Translations under genes and position numbers: made by a program
The notes under the pieces: generated by a model
Database searches by the model: none
What the model was told of the DNA's origin: nothing
Seen by the model: the letters and a program-made list of their open reading frames with translations, nothing else
In this document: piece by piece, positions 7,550-16,931 of the stretch
How the letters are laid out: each line of letters starts with the position of its first letter
Position numbering within the stretch: position 1 is the first letter of the stretch
Source: Acidobacteriota bacterium
Lineage (GTDB): Bacteria > Acidobacteriota > Thermoanaerobaculia > Thermoanaerobaculales > Sulfomarinibacteraceae
Direction of reading: 5' to 3'
Assembly (NCBI GenBank): GCA_022340665.1
Contig: JAJDNM010000097.1
Location: forward strand, 1-37,494
DNA: 37,494 nucleotides

Positions 7550-8698
7550 CTAGAGGACGAAGGAGCGCGCGAGGGTGTCGGCGATGGCGAGGCCTCTCAG
7601 GGTTGGTCGAAGTCGTGCGCCATCCACCAGGAGGTGGCCCGAATCGCTCAATCGATCGACCACCTCCGTGTTTGCAGCCATCAGATCAACAGCGTATCGA
7701 TCCGCCAGGCGGTCGAGGTCGACGCCCTCCGAGGTTCGAAAGCCGAGCATCAATGTCTCGAGGACGAGCTGTTCTTCCGACGGCCGCTCGTCGTCCTCGA
7801 CCGGTGCTTCCCGCGTCGCCAGTGCCTTCTGCCAGAGCCTCAGTCGAGGTCGGTTCCACCATCGCCGGCCGGCCGCGAACGAGTGAGCGGAGGGGCCCAA
7901 ACCGAGGTACGGAGAGTGATCCCAGTATTTCTGGTTGTGCTTCGAACGGTGCTCGGGTGACGACGCGAAGTTGGAGACTTCGTAACCCTCGAAGCCGGCC
8001 TCGGTCAACACTTCGTGGGTGAGGAAAAAGAGCCGTTCCAGACGAACGTCCTCGAGCTGTTTCACCGTCCCCCGAGCCACCCTCCGCCCGAGGAGCGTCT
8101 TCGGGTGAATCGTGAGCTGGTAGCAGCTGAGGTGGTCCGTTCCGAGGCCGACGGCGGTCTCGAGCTGGGCTCGCCAGTGTTCCGGAGATCTCCCGTGAAG
8201 CCCGTACATGAGGTCGATCGACACCGTGCTGAAGCCAGCCCCCATGAGCTCGTCCACGGCGCGGAAGGCATCTTGGGCACTATGCCGGCGGCCGAGGACG
8301 CCGAGATCGGTATCGTCGAATGACTGAACGCCGAGGCTCACGAAATCGACCCCGAGACGGCGCCAGGCAGCGGCGCTCCGAGCATTCACGTCCTCCGGGT
8401 TTGCCTCGAGAAAAATCTCCACACCGCGAACCAGATCGAGATGCCAATCGAGCGCGTCCACGACCCGGGAGAGTTGTTCCGGGGACAACGAAGATGGAGT
8501 TCCGCCGCCGAAATACAGGGTGTCGAAGGTGAGCCCGATCTCCTCGTACATTTCGGCCTCACTGATCACGCCCTCGACCCATCCCTCGCGCCGTTCCTCA
8601 CCTGCAATCGTCACCGCAAAATCACAATATGGGCAGACTGACGTGCAGAATGGAACGTGAACGTACAGGCCAGCGTTCTCCGGTGCCGAGGAAGTCAC
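7550..8698 (-). CDS. hemW: Radical SAM heme chaperone HemW (coproporphyrinogen oxidase-like)
   Basis: The 382-residue protein has the normal length for HemW. The [4Fe-4S] motif CTSVCPYCDF gives C18, C22 and C25 for radical SAM chemistry. GGGTPSSL follows at about 65-72. The HemN/HemW hallmark HNQKYW...YLGLGPSAHSF lies at about 270-290, with a winged-helix HemN_C part at the end. PWC- or PFC-type openings (VPFCTSVCPYCDF) are characteristic of HemW, and the family holds heme for delivery to respiratory enzymes. The start is GTG at 8698, with no good ribosome site; no upstream alternative fits better. The gene lies 197 bases downstream of lepA in the same orientation, a lepA-hemW order often seen in bacteria. 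HemN is less likely because of the CxxxCxYCDF form and the short length. Confidence 0.88.
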   Translation of the reverse strand: MTSSAPENAGLYVHVPFCTSVCPYCDFAVTIAGEERREGWVEGVISEAEMYEEIGLTFDTLYFGGGTPSSLSPEQLSRVVDALDWHLDLVRGVEIFLEANPEDVNARSAAAWRRLGVDFVSLGVQSFDDTDLGVLGRRHSAQDAFRAVDELMGAGFSTVSIDLMYGLHGRSPEHWRAQLETAVGLGTDHLSCYQLTIHPKTLLGRRVARGTVKQLEDVRLERLFFLTHEVLTEAGFEGYEVSNFASSPEHRSKHNQKYWDHSPYLGLGPSAHSFAAGRRWWNRPRLRLWQKALATREAPVEDDERPSEEQLVLETLMLGFRTSEGVDLDRLADRYAVDLMAANTEVVDRLSDSGHLLVDGARLRPTLRGLAIADTLARSFVL

Positions 8699-8707
8699 CG
8701 GTTACGC

Positions 8708-8895
8708 ATTTCGGATTTCGGATTTCGGAGTTCGGATTTACGTTCAACCTCACCAATCCCGTCGCTCGGTCGATTCGCTCCCGCGGTCGCGATAACAGAT
8801 GGAAACGTCATCCCGAATAAGACTGAAACGGGTGTTCGTATGGCATTCCGAATTCCGAATTCCTAATTCCTAATTCCTAATTCTTAATTCCTCAT
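8708..8895. repeat. Heptamer-array element, copy 6 (lepA-hemW gap)
   Basis: The left array (8708-8740) has TTTCGGA units. The right array (8845-8895) is the longest in the window: ATTCCGA, ATTCCGA, ATTCCTA, ATTCCTA, ATTCCTA, ATTCTTA, ATTCCTC. The switch from CCGA to CCTA within one array suggests local slippage and point change. It ends against the lepA stop (TGA on the minus strand, 8896-8898). About 100 bp of unassigned sequence separates the two arrays. Confidence 0.75.
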
Positions 8896-10692
8896 TCAAT
8901 CTCTATCCGTCTTCAACACGGCAACAAACGCGGATTGCGGGATCTCCACCGACCCCACCATCTTCATCCGCTTCTTGCCCTTCTTCTGCTTTTCGAGGAG
9001 CTTTCTTTTGCGGGTGATGTCGCCACCGTAGCACTTGGCGGTCACGTCCTTGCGGTAGGCGTTGATCGTTTTGCGGGCGATGATGTCGCCTCCCACCGCA
9101 CCCTGGATGGCGATCTTGAACTGCTGTTTGGGGATCGTATCCGCAAGCCTTTCGCAGTAATGCAGTGCACGAGCCCGGGCCTTTTCCTTGTGTACCAGCT
9201 GAGCAAGCGCGTCAACCGGTTCCCCGTTGACGAGGATGTCGACCTTGACCAGATCGGTCGGGCGGTAATCGAGCATTTCGTAGTCGAAGGATCCGTAGCC
9301 CTGGGTCACCGACTTGAGGCGATCGTAGAAATCGAAAAGGACCTCGGCCAGCGGCATTTCGGAGGTCAGCTCTACCCGGCCGACAGCGAGATAGTTGAAG
9401 GTCGTGTTCTCGCCTCGCCGCTCCCGGCACAGCTCCATCACCGGACCGACGTAACGCTCCGGCATCATGACCGACGCCTTGATATACGGCTCCTCGGAAC
9501 TCTCGATGGACCCGCGATCGGGGTAGAGGCTGGGATTGTCCACCCACAGCTCCTGGCCGTCGGTCATCGTCACCCGGTAACGGACCGAGGGCGCCGAGAG
9601 GATGAGCGACAGATCGTACTCCCGCCGAAGCCGTTCCTGGACGACCTCGAGGTGGAGAAGGCCGAGGAAACCACAGCGGAAACCGAAGCCGAGGGCTGAC
9701 GACGAGTCCTTCTCGTAGGTCAGAGCGGCGTCGTTGAGCTTGAGCTTTTCCAGCGCCTTCGTCAGGTCGGGATACTCGTCGGTCGACATCGGGTAGATCG
9801 ACGAGAACACCACCGGCTTCGCCTCCTTGTAGCCGGGCAGCGGCTCGGCAGCAGATTCGTCCGCATCGGTGATGGTGTCCCCGATCGCGATGTCCGACAC
9901 TGCCTTGACCCCCGCGATGACGTAGCCAACCATGCCCGCGGCCAATTCTTCGGTCGCTACCTTGTTGATCTTCAGGAGGCCGACTTCCTCGACGGTGTAG
10001 GTCTTGTCGGCGTGCATCAGAAGGATCTTCTGGCCGGGCCGCAGCGTGCCCTCCATGACCCGCACCAGTAGTACCGCCCCACGATAAGGGTCGTACTGGG
10101 CGTCGAAGATCAGCGCCTGTAACGGCGCCGAGGGATTTCCGCTCGGCGGCGGCAATCGCTGGACGATGGCCTCGAGGACCTCTTCGATGCCTTCGCCAGT
10201 TTTGGCCGAGCACAGCACGGCGTCATCGGCATCGAGGCCGAGATCCTCCTCGATCTCCTCCCTGACGCGATCGACGTCAGCCGCTGGCAGGTCGATCTTG
10301 TTGATGACCGGCACCATCTCGAGGTCGTGCTCGAGCGCGAGGTAGAGGTTGGCGACTGTCTGCGCCTCGACGCCCTGCGATGCGTCCACCAGGAGCAATG
10401 CTCCCTCGCACGACATCAGCGAGCGGCGCACCTCGTGCGAGAAGTCCACGTGCCCGGGAGTGTCGATCAGATTGAGCTTGTACGCCTTGCCATCACGAGC
10501 CGTGTAATCCAGGGTCACCGTGTTCGACTTGATGGTGATGCCTCGTTCACGCTCGATGTCCATCGAGTCGAGGATCTGGTCACGGAACTCGCGATCCTCC
10601 ACCGCACCGCAGTACTGGATCAACCGGTCGGCAAGCGTTGACTTGCCGTGATCGATGTGCGCGATGATGCAAAAGCTGCGAACGTTGTCCAA
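8896..10692 (-). CDS. lepA: Elongation factor 4 (LepA), ribosome back-translocating GTPase
   Basis: The protein is 598 residues if begun at the TTG at 10692, the usual LepA length. GGGAGGAA lies 5 bases upstream, and the product then begins [19 protein letters not shown], matching the family N-terminus. An in-frame TTG at 10740 would add 16 residues without a ribosome site. The P-loop AHIDHGKST, the switch region [24 protein letters not shown] and NKIDLP define the GTPase domain. The middle carries the EF-G-like domains II, III and V, and the C-terminal LepA-specific domain ends [17 protein letters not shown]. It binds stalled ribosomes and moves tRNAs back one step. The gene is divergent from a response regulator gene and upstream of hemW. 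Confidence 0.93.
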   Translation of the reverse strand: MDNVRSFCIIAHIDHGKSTLADRLIQYCGAVEDREFRDQILDSMDIERERGITIKSNTVTLDYTARDGKAYKLNLIDTPGHVDFSHEVRRSLMSCEGALLLVDASQGVEAQTVANLYLALEHDLEMVPVINKIDLPAADVDRVREEIEEDLGLDADDAVLCSAKTGEGIEEVLEAIVQRLPPPSGNPSAPLQALIFDAQYDPYRGAVLLVRVMEGTLRPGQKILLMHADKTYTVEEVGLLKINKVATEELAAGMVGYVIAGVKAVSDIAIGDTITDADESAAEPLPGYKEAKPVVFSSIYPMSTDEYPDLTKALEKLKLNDAALTYEKDSSSALGFGFRCGFLGLLHLEVVQERLRREYDLSLILSAPSVRYRVTMTDGQELWVDNPSLYPDRGSIESSEEPYIKASVMMPERYVGPVMELCRERRGENTTFNYLAVGRVELTSEMPLAEVLFDFYDRLKSVTQGYGSFDYEMLDYRPTDLVKVDILVNGEPVDALAQLVHKEKARARALHYCERLADTIPKQQFKIAIQGAVGGDIIARKTINAYRKDVTAKCYGGDITRKRKLLEKQKKGKKRMKMVGSVEIPQSAFVAVLKTDRD

Positions 10693-10840
10693 CAATTCCT
10701 CCCAACCCGCATTATTCAGGAAACCAGCCCGATCCGACAAGTTTTCCGCGGAGTCACCCTGCTACCGACCCGCATCCGGGTGAGGCTTTTGTTTTACAGG
10801 ATCCTGACGCTCACTGCCCGCGAAGCGGTTATCCTGAGGC

Positions 10841-11530
10841 ATGCGCGTTCTCATTGTCGAGGATGAGCCCGCCCTTCGCCAAGGCCTTTTGGATCTGCTC
10901 TCGGCAGCAGGGCATGAGGTCGCGGCCTGCGAAATGGGCAAGGATGCGATCGCGACTGGAACCGGAGAGGCCTTCGATCTGGTGCTGCTCGACCTCATGC
11001 TGCCGGACATCGATGGTGTCGAGGTCTGCCGGCGTCTCAAGCGGGCGCGTCCCTCATTGCACATCCTGATGCTGACCGCTCGCGGATCCGAGAACGACAA
11101 GGTCGCCGGACTCGAGGCCGGGGCCGACGACTACCTGACCAAGCCCTTCGCAGTGCGCGAGCTCCTGGCGCGGATCGACGCTCTCGGGCGCCGCTCGGCA
11201 GCAATCCCGGCAGACCCGGAGATCATCGAAGCCGACGGCTGCACGATGGACCTCGGGCGCCTGGTGGTCGATCGTGGCGACAATCCTGCTAGCCTCACGC
11301 CCCGTGAAGCCGGGATCCTGAGGTGGCTTCATCGACACCGCTCGCGGGCGGTTTCGCGGGCCGAGCTCCTCGAACGAATATGGGGATCCTCCGGAGAACT
11401 TCAGACCCGCACCGTGGACATGACGATCGCCAATCTCCGCCAGAAGATCGAACGAGATCCCTCCGAGCCAAAGATTCTCCTGACCGTCACCGGAGTCGGC
11501 TACGCGTGGGGGGGAGAAGAAGAGCGGTGA
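10841..11530 (+). CDS. OmpR/PhoB-family response regulator
   Basis: The 229-residue two-domain protein has an N-terminal receiver with the acidic pair at E7-D8-E9, phospho-acceptor D51 in LLDLMLPDIDG, T79 and K101 in LTKPFAV. The C-terminal winged helix (about 135-225) contains LTPREAGILRWL, RAELLERIWG, TRTVDMTIANLRQKIE and VGYAWGG, typical of OmpR/PhoB DNA-binding domains. TTATCCT and GAGG lie just before the ATG, so the leader is very short. Its stop overlaps the GTG of the following histidine kinase (GTGA), indicating translational coupling. Target genes cannot be told from the window; neighbouring lepA and the sulfatase-like gene are candidates only by position. Confidence 0.93.
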   Translation: MRVLIVEDEPALRQGLLDLLSAAGHEVAACEMGKDAIATGTGEAFDLVLLDLMLPDIDGVEVCRRLKRARPSLHILMLTARGSENDKVAGLEAGADDYLTKPFAVRELLARIDALGRRSAAIPADPEIIEADGCTMDLGRLVVDRGDNPASLTPREAGILRWLHRHRSRAVSRAELLERIWGSSGELQTRTVDMTIANLRQKIERDPSEPKILLTVTGVGYAWGGEEER

Positions 11531-13224
11531 AGGTGTCCAAAAGAACGACGCTCGCGGCAGTCCTGATCGGAGTTGCCGTGCTTCTGCCGACCAGTGCGTG
11601 GTACGTAACGGGTTCGCGCGAAGCGGCGCGCCGTGCCGCAGCCCTCGAAGCACGCACACAGCTGGAGCGTCGTGAGGAGGTCGAACGTGAGGCGGCCCGG
11701 TTGGGCAGCCGTCTTGAGGCTCTTCGCGCTCAGGAGTCCGAACGCCCGTTTTTCCACTATCAGACCCTGTATCGGGATCCACGGGGAGCGGCGGAAGGGC
11801 TCGCCGTAACGCGGTCACCCCTGGCCTCGGGCGCCACCGACCCACTCGTTCTGGCGCATTTTCAGATTGATGAACACGGGCTCGTCACCCTTCCGACGGT
11901 CAGCGAGCGTTTTCCGGAGCTGTCGAGCGACGAGGATTTCGGCGCTTTTTGCACCCTTTTGGAGGAACTGCAGACCGCTGTCCTGATGGACGAAGGCGCT
12001 ACGCCGGATACCGAGGTCGACGAGGAACGCGTTCTGACCCTGACCGGCTTCGAGTGGGAACAGATCGCACTTGCCGACGCGGTCTACGCGTCCATAACCG
12101 GGCGCCAGGAGGGTGATGCCGGACCCGCACCGGTGAACCCGGACCTCGGCCGCGTCGTAGTTCGCGTGCGGCCGCTCCGCTGGCACACGATGGTGCTCGG
12201 CAGCGGGCCCACTTTGGCCGCACTTCGCGACGTGCACACGCCGGCAGGTGTCGTCCTGCAGGGGTTCGCAGTGGCTAAGCCAGTGGTGGATCAGTGGCTC
12301 GGGTCCGGTTCTCTGCCGCTCCGGTTCACTCCCGGACCGCCACCCCCAGAAGACGAAATGTCGGCGCCTGTAGGATTCACCGGCTGGATCCTCGACCTCG
12401 ATCATTCTGTGCTCACCACGCCGGCCTCCGCCGAGGCGCGGACCCTGAGAGCGCAGTTCCACCGCACCTTTGCCCTGACGGTCGGTGGGATCGCGCTCGC
12501 TGCAGTTGCGGTGATCATGATCCTGTTCCAAACCGACCGGACGGCACGACAACGAGCCCGCTTCGCGGCCGCAGCCGCCCACGAGCTCAAGACACCGCTG
12601 GCGAGCCTGCAGCTGCACGCGGAAATGCTCGCGGAGGACCTCGGAGAGGCTGAGAACCGAACCCGCTACGCCGCGACCGTCAGTGCCGAGGCGGATCGGC
12701 TCGGTCGTGTGGTCACCAACATGTTGGACCTGACTCGCCTCGAACGGAGCGCGCCGCTGGTGAACCCGCGGGCTGGTGATATCGCCGAAACCGTCCGAGC
12801 AGTCTTCGATCGTGAGCGGTCTCGCCTCGAAGACGCCGGTGTGACTGTCCGTCTGGACCTCCAAGAGGATCTGCCGGACGCCCTGTTTGACTCCGATGCT
12901 CTCCGCCAGATTCTCGACAATCTCCTCGACAACGCGGAGAAACACACACGCGACTCCGAGGATCGTTCGATTGAGATCTCGGTTGTCGCCGAAGACGATC
13001 AATTGCGAATCGAGGTTGCGGACAACGGCCCGGGAATACCTCGGAGCCAAAGGCGTAGCTTGTTTCGGCCGTTCGATCGGGCCGAGAATGCGGTCGGCAG
13101 ACCGGGGCTCGGGCTCGGGCTTGCCGTTTCGCGGACCTTTGCGCGTGCTCAGGGCGGAGACCTCGAACTCGACGGCAGCCCGCGTCAGGGCGCCACTTTC
13201 GTGCTCACGCTGCCGCAGGCGTGA
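11527..13224 (+). CDS. Membrane sensor histidine kinase
   Basis: The 565-residue protein begins at GTG 11527, which overlaps the response regulator stop. A transmembrane helix at about 8-27 is followed by a coiled, Arg/Glu-rich stretch and a roughly 280-residue extracytoplasmic sensor region with no domain I recognise. A second helix lies at about 314-334 (FALTVGGIALAAVAVIMILF). The H box AAHELKTPLASLQLHAEML has H352 as phospho-acceptor. The N box LDNLLDNAEKHT, G1 VADNGPGIP and G2 GRPGLGLGLAVSRTF complete the HATPase domain. There is no HAMP domain between TM2 and the H box, which is slightly unusual. A longer open frame upstream (from 11323) belongs to another frame of the regulator and is not a start. 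The signal is unknown. Confidence 0.92.
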   Translation: MKVSKRTTLAAVLIGVAVLLPTSAWYVTGSREAARRAAALEARTQLERREEVEREAARLGSRLEALRAQESERPFFHYQTLYRDPRGAAEGLAVTRSPLASGATDPLVLAHFQIDEHGLVTLPTVSERFPELSSDEDFGAFCTLLEELQTAVLMDEGATPDTEVDEERVLTLTGFEWEQIALADAVYASITGRQEGDAGPAPVNPDLGRVVVRVRPLRWHTMVLGSGPTLAALRDVHTPAGVVLQGFAVAKPVVDQWLGSGSLPLRFTPGPPPPEDEMSAPVGFTGWILDLDHSVLTTPASAEARTLRAQFHRTFALTVGGIALAAVAVIMILFQTDRTARQRARFAAAAAHELKTPLASLQLHAEMLAEDLGEAENRTRYAATVSAEADRLGRVVTNMLDLTRLERSAPLVNPRAGDIAETVRAVFDRERSRLEDAGVTVRLDLQEDLPDALFDSDALRQILDNLLDNAEKHTRDSEDRSIEISVVAEDDQLRIEVADNGPGIPRSQRRSLFRPFDRAENAVGRPGLGLGLAVSRTFARAQGGDLELDGSPRQGATFVLTLPQA

Positions 13225-13287
13225 TATTGCGTCTTCCTGCTCATCAATGACCAAGGCGTCCGGGCTTACGGAGGCTTCGTCAGCGGT

Positions 13288-14892
13288 TCAGTGAATGTAG
13301 CCGAGCTCGCGAAGCCGCTTGATCTCCTCCTCGCTCAGCTCCGCCTCGTTGACCTCAGCCATCGCCGCCCCTTCAACACGTTCCCTCAATTTCGAACGCA
13401 GTTCATCGAGGATCTCTGACGCCGATGGGGCAAGGTTTTGGATCTCACCTGGATCGTTGTGCAAGTCATAGAGCTCCTCCCACTCGCGATCATCGGTACG
13501 CGAGTGGATGTACTTGTAGCCCCGCGCGACCACCGCTTGCTTGTCCGCATAGGCCTCCGGGCGGTAGGTCACACCGTAGATCGGCCGGCTTTCGACCTTC
13601 GCTCCGTGAATCAGGGGGAGCAGGCTGACACCGCTCGCGGATTCGGGTTTCGGTAGAACGAGAAGCTCGGAGATGGTCGGCAGGACATCAATCAGTGAAA
13701 CCGGTTCTTGAATCACCACGCCTTCCGGCAGCCGGCCCGGAAAAGACATGATGAGTGGCACCCTCAGAAGCGAATCATAGAGCTGGCTGATATGGCCGAC
13801 ATGGTTGTGCTCACCGAGTCCTTCGCCGTGATCCGAAGCGAAAACGACCAGAGTATTCTCGAGCAGCTCGAGCTCTCGCAGACGGCTCAGGAGAAGGCCG
13901 ATTTGCCGGTCCACATACTCGACCTCCAGAGCATACCGTTCAGCGATCTCCGCTCGCTTGAGAACCCGTTTGCAGGCGGTCTCCAGGACAGCGGGACGTG
14001 GATCGGAACCTGGATTCACCAACTCGACCGTGGCCGGGAAAGTCCCCTGATACGCAGGTTGCCCAACCCGTTTCTCTCTCGTCTTCCACTTCGCGGGCGG
14101 TCGCACCTCGAATGACCGATCGTCCAACCGGATATTCGTAAGACGATAGAGGTCGGACCGCTTTGTACCAGCGTCACGAAACCGAAGGTGGTTGACCCCT
14201 GGCTGGAGCTCGATTTCGAACGACTGCCCCCTCCCACCGGCCGTCAGTTCGCCAATCGGGACTCCGTTCAGTGCGAGCGGAATTTTCGGGTATTCGAGGG
14301 TCGGCGGGGCGTAGGGTTCGTGGGGATCCGAGTAGTGAACCCACAGAAAAAAGGGTTGCATGAACCCTCCCTCGAGGATCTCGAAGACCTCCTGGTTCAC
14401 CTGCCCGGCATCTTTCATCCAATCGCTGCCGAATTCATCCCGGTACACTTCGAAACCTCGACCGATCTCGAACTTTCGTTTGAGCACTCCAAGACTGATG
14501 ACCGCGGCCGTGTTGCGCGCGTTGTCTCGGAGAATCTCGGCCAGGGTGCGGAATTTCGGATCGAGGATTTGCCCATTGTTGTGCACGCTGTGTTCGAAAG
14601 GAAGCAGGGAGGTGAAGAGTGATGAATGGCTTGGGCCGGTGATCGGAATCTGTGCGTACGCCTGTCTGAAAGTCACTCCCCGGGCTGCCAGATCATCAAT
14701 GTTCGGGGTCGCGATACTGGCGCCGTACACGCCGACATGATCCGCCCGCAGGGTGTCAACCACGATCAACACGACGTTTTCGGGCGGCTGTCCACCACCA
14801 CAACCACCCGTCACCGCGGCAAAAACCGTCAGCCAAAGCACGATCCGCAGATATGAAATGCGGCGGAGGAAGCGGCGTATTGAATTACCCAT
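13288..14892 (-). CDS. Sulfatase-family lipoprotein with Thr at the nucleophile position
   Basis: The 534-residue protein has an N-terminal signal with a possible lipobox ending at C31 (VTGGCGGG), placing it on the outside of a membrane. The alkaline-phosphatase-superfamily core shows D46 in VVDTLRADH, the nucleophile block ITGPSHSSLFTS with T85 where sulfatases carry Cys/Ser of CxPSR, and FASDHGEGLGEH with the late metal ligands. Thr at this place is what phosphotransferases and phosphodiesterases of the superfamily use, so sulfatase activity is doubtful. An insert at about 215-300 (QPGVNHLRFRDAG) looks like a beta-sandwich. The C-terminus ends EEEIKRLRELGYIH, a tail shared with two neighbouring unrelated proteins. 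TAGAAT lies 8 bases before the ATG and no ribosome site is seen. Confidence 0.82.
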   Translation of the reverse strand: MGNSIRRFLRRISYLRIVLWLTVFAAVTGGCGGGQPPENVVLIVVDTLRADHVGVYGASIATPNIDDLAARGVTFRQAYAQIPITGPSHSSLFTSLLPFEHSVHNNGQILDPKFRTLAEILRDNARNTAAVISLGVLKRKFEIGRGFEVYRDEFGSDWMKDAGQVNQEVFEILEGGFMQPFFLWVHYSDPHEPYAPPTLEYPKIPLALNGVPIGELTAGGRGQSFEIELQPGVNHLRFRDAGTKRSDLYRLTNIRLDDRSFEVRPPAKWKTREKRVGQPAYQGTFPATVELVNPGSDPRPAVLETACKRVLKRAEIAERYALEVEYVDRQIGLLLSRLRELELLENTLVVFASDHGEGLGEHNHVGHISQLYDSLLRVPLIMSFPGRLPEGVVIQEPVSLIDVLPTISELLVLPKPESASGVSLLPLIHGAKVESRPIYGVTYRPEAYADKQAVVARGYKYIHSRTDDREWEELYDLHNDPGEIQNLAPSASEILDELRSKLRERVEGAAMAEVNEAELSEEEIKRLRELGYIH

Positions 14893-14914
14893 CGGGGAGC
14901 ATTCTACAGCCCAT

Positions 14915-15220
14915 TCATAGATCGCTCAGTGAACGCATCTGAACGTCCCGGCTCTTTTGTTCGCGGAAATTGCACCCCTGCCCGCTGATCGCCCGTGACA
15001 GTTCGGCTCGCCTCACTCGTTCTTCCCGAGGACGGACCTGTCGATTCGACCAGAAGGCGACCCCCGACCGCTCCAAGAAATCCGCAGTGATATCAGCCTC
15101 CAAACAGAGGGTGAACTGCCGCTGCGCGTAGGGAGCCAGCGACGTTCTGACTCTGTGCCGCAGAGGATCGGCGGCTATCGTCAACAGGATTGACAACACA
15201 ACGGCAAGCCGTTTGCGCAC
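14915..15220 (-). CDS. Small secreted/membrane-anchored protein, fragment related to the upstream ASST-like C-terminus
   Basis: The 101-residue frame (GTG start at 15220) begins 6 bases after the stop of the arylsulfotransferase-like gene. It has a hydrophobic N-terminus (LAVVLSILLTIAA). Residues about 18-65 resemble the C-terminal domain of the preceding protein: AQRQFTLCLEADIT against TYQNIELCLSTEVT, followed by D, ER, VA and N at matching spacing. It lacks the propeller and the LGYI tail. It could be a short functional paralog of the C-terminal beta domain or a gene remnant left after duplication and deletion. No ribosome site is evident. Confidence 0.45.
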   Translation of the reverse strand: MRKRLAVVLSILLTIAADPLRHRVRTSLAPYAQRQFTLCLEADITADFLERSGVAFWSNRQVRPREERVRRAELSRAISGQGCNFREQKSRDVQMRSLSDL

Positions 15221-15226
15221 CGTCCG

Positions 15227-16900
15227 TCAGTTGATATAACCGAGAGTCTTGAGCTGTTGCTCACGAAGCCTCCGCTCTCTTTCGCTGATTTGCCCTACCT
15301 CGGTCAACTCCAACGGGTGTTGGATTGGACTCTCGATCAAAGGATTCGCCCAGGCAACCATCCTCTCGGGCTCTTCCATGTCGCCCGTAACCTCCGTGGA
15401 AAGGCACAGCTCAATATTCTGGTAGGTGAACCTCGCGAGTGGAACCCATCGTCCACGCCAGGGGCTTTCGGATTCCGTATTGAGCGCCCGGTCGAGCAGC
15501 GTTTCGGGAGGGTGCCCCTCACGCTGGACTGTGAGCCGGAATTGCACCTCGAGCCACCGACCTCTGAGTCGCTCCTCGTCAATCCCAAACTCAACCCACA
15601 TCGTCGCTCCCGGTGGTATCAAGAGCTCCCGGCATCCATTGATATCGCGCACCAGACGACGGGAGATGCCGGCCACATCGCGGGTGATGAACTCCTCGTC
15701 CAAAGCGAAACGGTAGAGGTCGGTATCTACATAGGGGCGCCGATCTCCTGACAGGAATACCGCGATCTCCTCGGGGCGAGGAAGCTCGGCGAGTTGCGGA
15801 CAGTGATCGTAGGACAGCCGCTCGGGACGCATCGGCTTGTATGGGGGCACCAACTCCCACACGATCTCACGGTTGGGATTGACCTCGAAGATTCGGCCAC
15901 CGTGACTCGAGGCGATCACGAAGTTCGGGCCATCCGTCATCTGGACGGTGCCCGCTACCGAAGAGAAAAAGTATTTCGAGCCGTACTCCCATACGATTTC
16001 GCCGGTTGTCGGCTCGATGATCTGAATCAAGCTGCGCCGGTAGCCGTTTCGGCCCTGGCGGCCGTTGTTGAAAAGGAGGATCTGCCCATCGCCGGACCTC
16101 CCCTTGGGAATCATCGATGCCTCGTGCTGGCGGTCGAGCTTGCCGGTATACTGCCAGACGACGCCACCGGAGCGTTTGTCGACGATGAAGATCGCATCCA
16201 GATGGCGTGCGCTCACGAGGATGTTTCCGGGACGGAAGCGCTCATCGCCAGCGTCGAAGTGTCGATTTGGCGGCAACTCGTGGATCGAGTTGAAGTGGGT
16301 AGGATCCTTGCGTTCGTGATCCCATGTCGGAAATGAGTCGATGAAGTCTATCGAGCGCCACTCCCACACCACCCGCCCACGCCGGTCGACCTCCTGGAGA
16401 TACCCGGTGAAGTTCGTCCTATCGCGCGCGAGGACCAGGTTGTTCCCGTTCTCGAGTCGGATGATGTCGTGGTGGGGAAAATCGATCTCCGCTTCGAGCT
16501 GGAAGGCCCACTGCAAATCCCCTTCCCAGTCGTACTCTTTGACGATGTTGTCGGTGCCGATGACCAGGAGGCTTCCATCGGCGTTCAAACGTGCGCGTGA
16601 GACCGCGCGGACCTTTGGCCAGGTATGGACGATGCGGCCGTTCATGTCGAGGATCATCGGTATGCGCCTGCGATAGAGGATGAGCGTGTAACCTCCATCA
16701 GAAGACTCGGGCTTGTACCGGCGAACCCAGCCGGTGGCATCGAGATCCTCGAGGCCCAGGTGCCAATCGTCGAGAGCCTCGGCGTCGTCTGCAGCTACCC
16801 GGGCCAGAAATCGTCTCTGCTCGAAACGCTCCTTGAAATACAGCGCCCCTGTAGTCACGAGTGCAGCGCCGATCGCGACCAAGATCACCCGCCTGAGCAT
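15227..16900 (-). CDS. Arylsulfotransferase (ASST)-like beta-propeller protein
   Basis: The protein is 557 residues from the ATG at 16900, which has GAGGGG 6 bases upstream; the ATG at 16906 touches that site. A membrane anchor lies at about residues 4-22. A propeller with repeated 'x-D-x-x-G-x-x-x-W' blades follows (NGRIVHTWP, WEGDLQWAF, RGRVVWEW, SGGVVWQYTG, TGEIVWEYG, NREIVWELV). Characteristic ASST-like pieces include FPHHDIIRLENGN, HFNSIHELPP, GNILVSARHLDAI and RQHEASMIP with histidines in the propeller centre. The C-terminal 170 residues form a separate beta domain, and the protein ends QLKTLGYIN. ASST enzymes move sulfate between phenolic compounds without PAPS in the periplasm; the actual acceptor is unknown. 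It stands between the PAPS-synthase-like gene and a sulfatase-like gene, all on one strand, in a probable operon. Confidence 0.78.
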   Translation of the reverse strand: MLRRVILVAIGAALVTTGALYFKERFEQRRFLARVAADDAEALDDWHLGLEDLDATGWVRRYKPESSDGGYTLILYRRRIPMILDMNGRIVHTWPKVRAVSRARLNADGSLLVIGTDNIVKEYDWEGDLQWAFQLEAEIDFPHHDIIRLENGNNLVLARDRTNFTGYLQEVDRRGRVVWEWRSIDFIDSFPTWDHERKDPTHFNSIHELPPNRHFDAGDERFRPGNILVSARHLDAIFIVDKRSGGVVWQYTGKLDRQHEASMIPKGRSGDGQILLFNNGRQGRNGYRRSLIQIIEPTTGEIVWEYGSKYFFSSVAGTVQMTDGPNFVIASSHGGRIFEVNPNREIVWELVPPYKPMRPERLSYDHCPQLAELPRPEEIAVFLSGDRRPYVDTDLYRFALDEEFITRDVAGISRRLVRDINGCRELLIPPGATMWVEFGIDEERLRGRWLEVQFRLTVQREGHPPETLLDRALNTESESPWRGRWVPLARFTYQNIELCLSTEVTGDMEEPERMVAWANPLIESPIQHPLELTEVGQISERERRLREQQLKTLGYIN

Positions 16901-16931
16901 CAGCATCCCCCTCGGACCGTCGCGTCAGCTC

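Noticed and set aside
11815-13254. A 479-codon minus-strand frame opposite the histidine kinase
   Set aside because: No recognisable domain; it mirrors the kinase codons.
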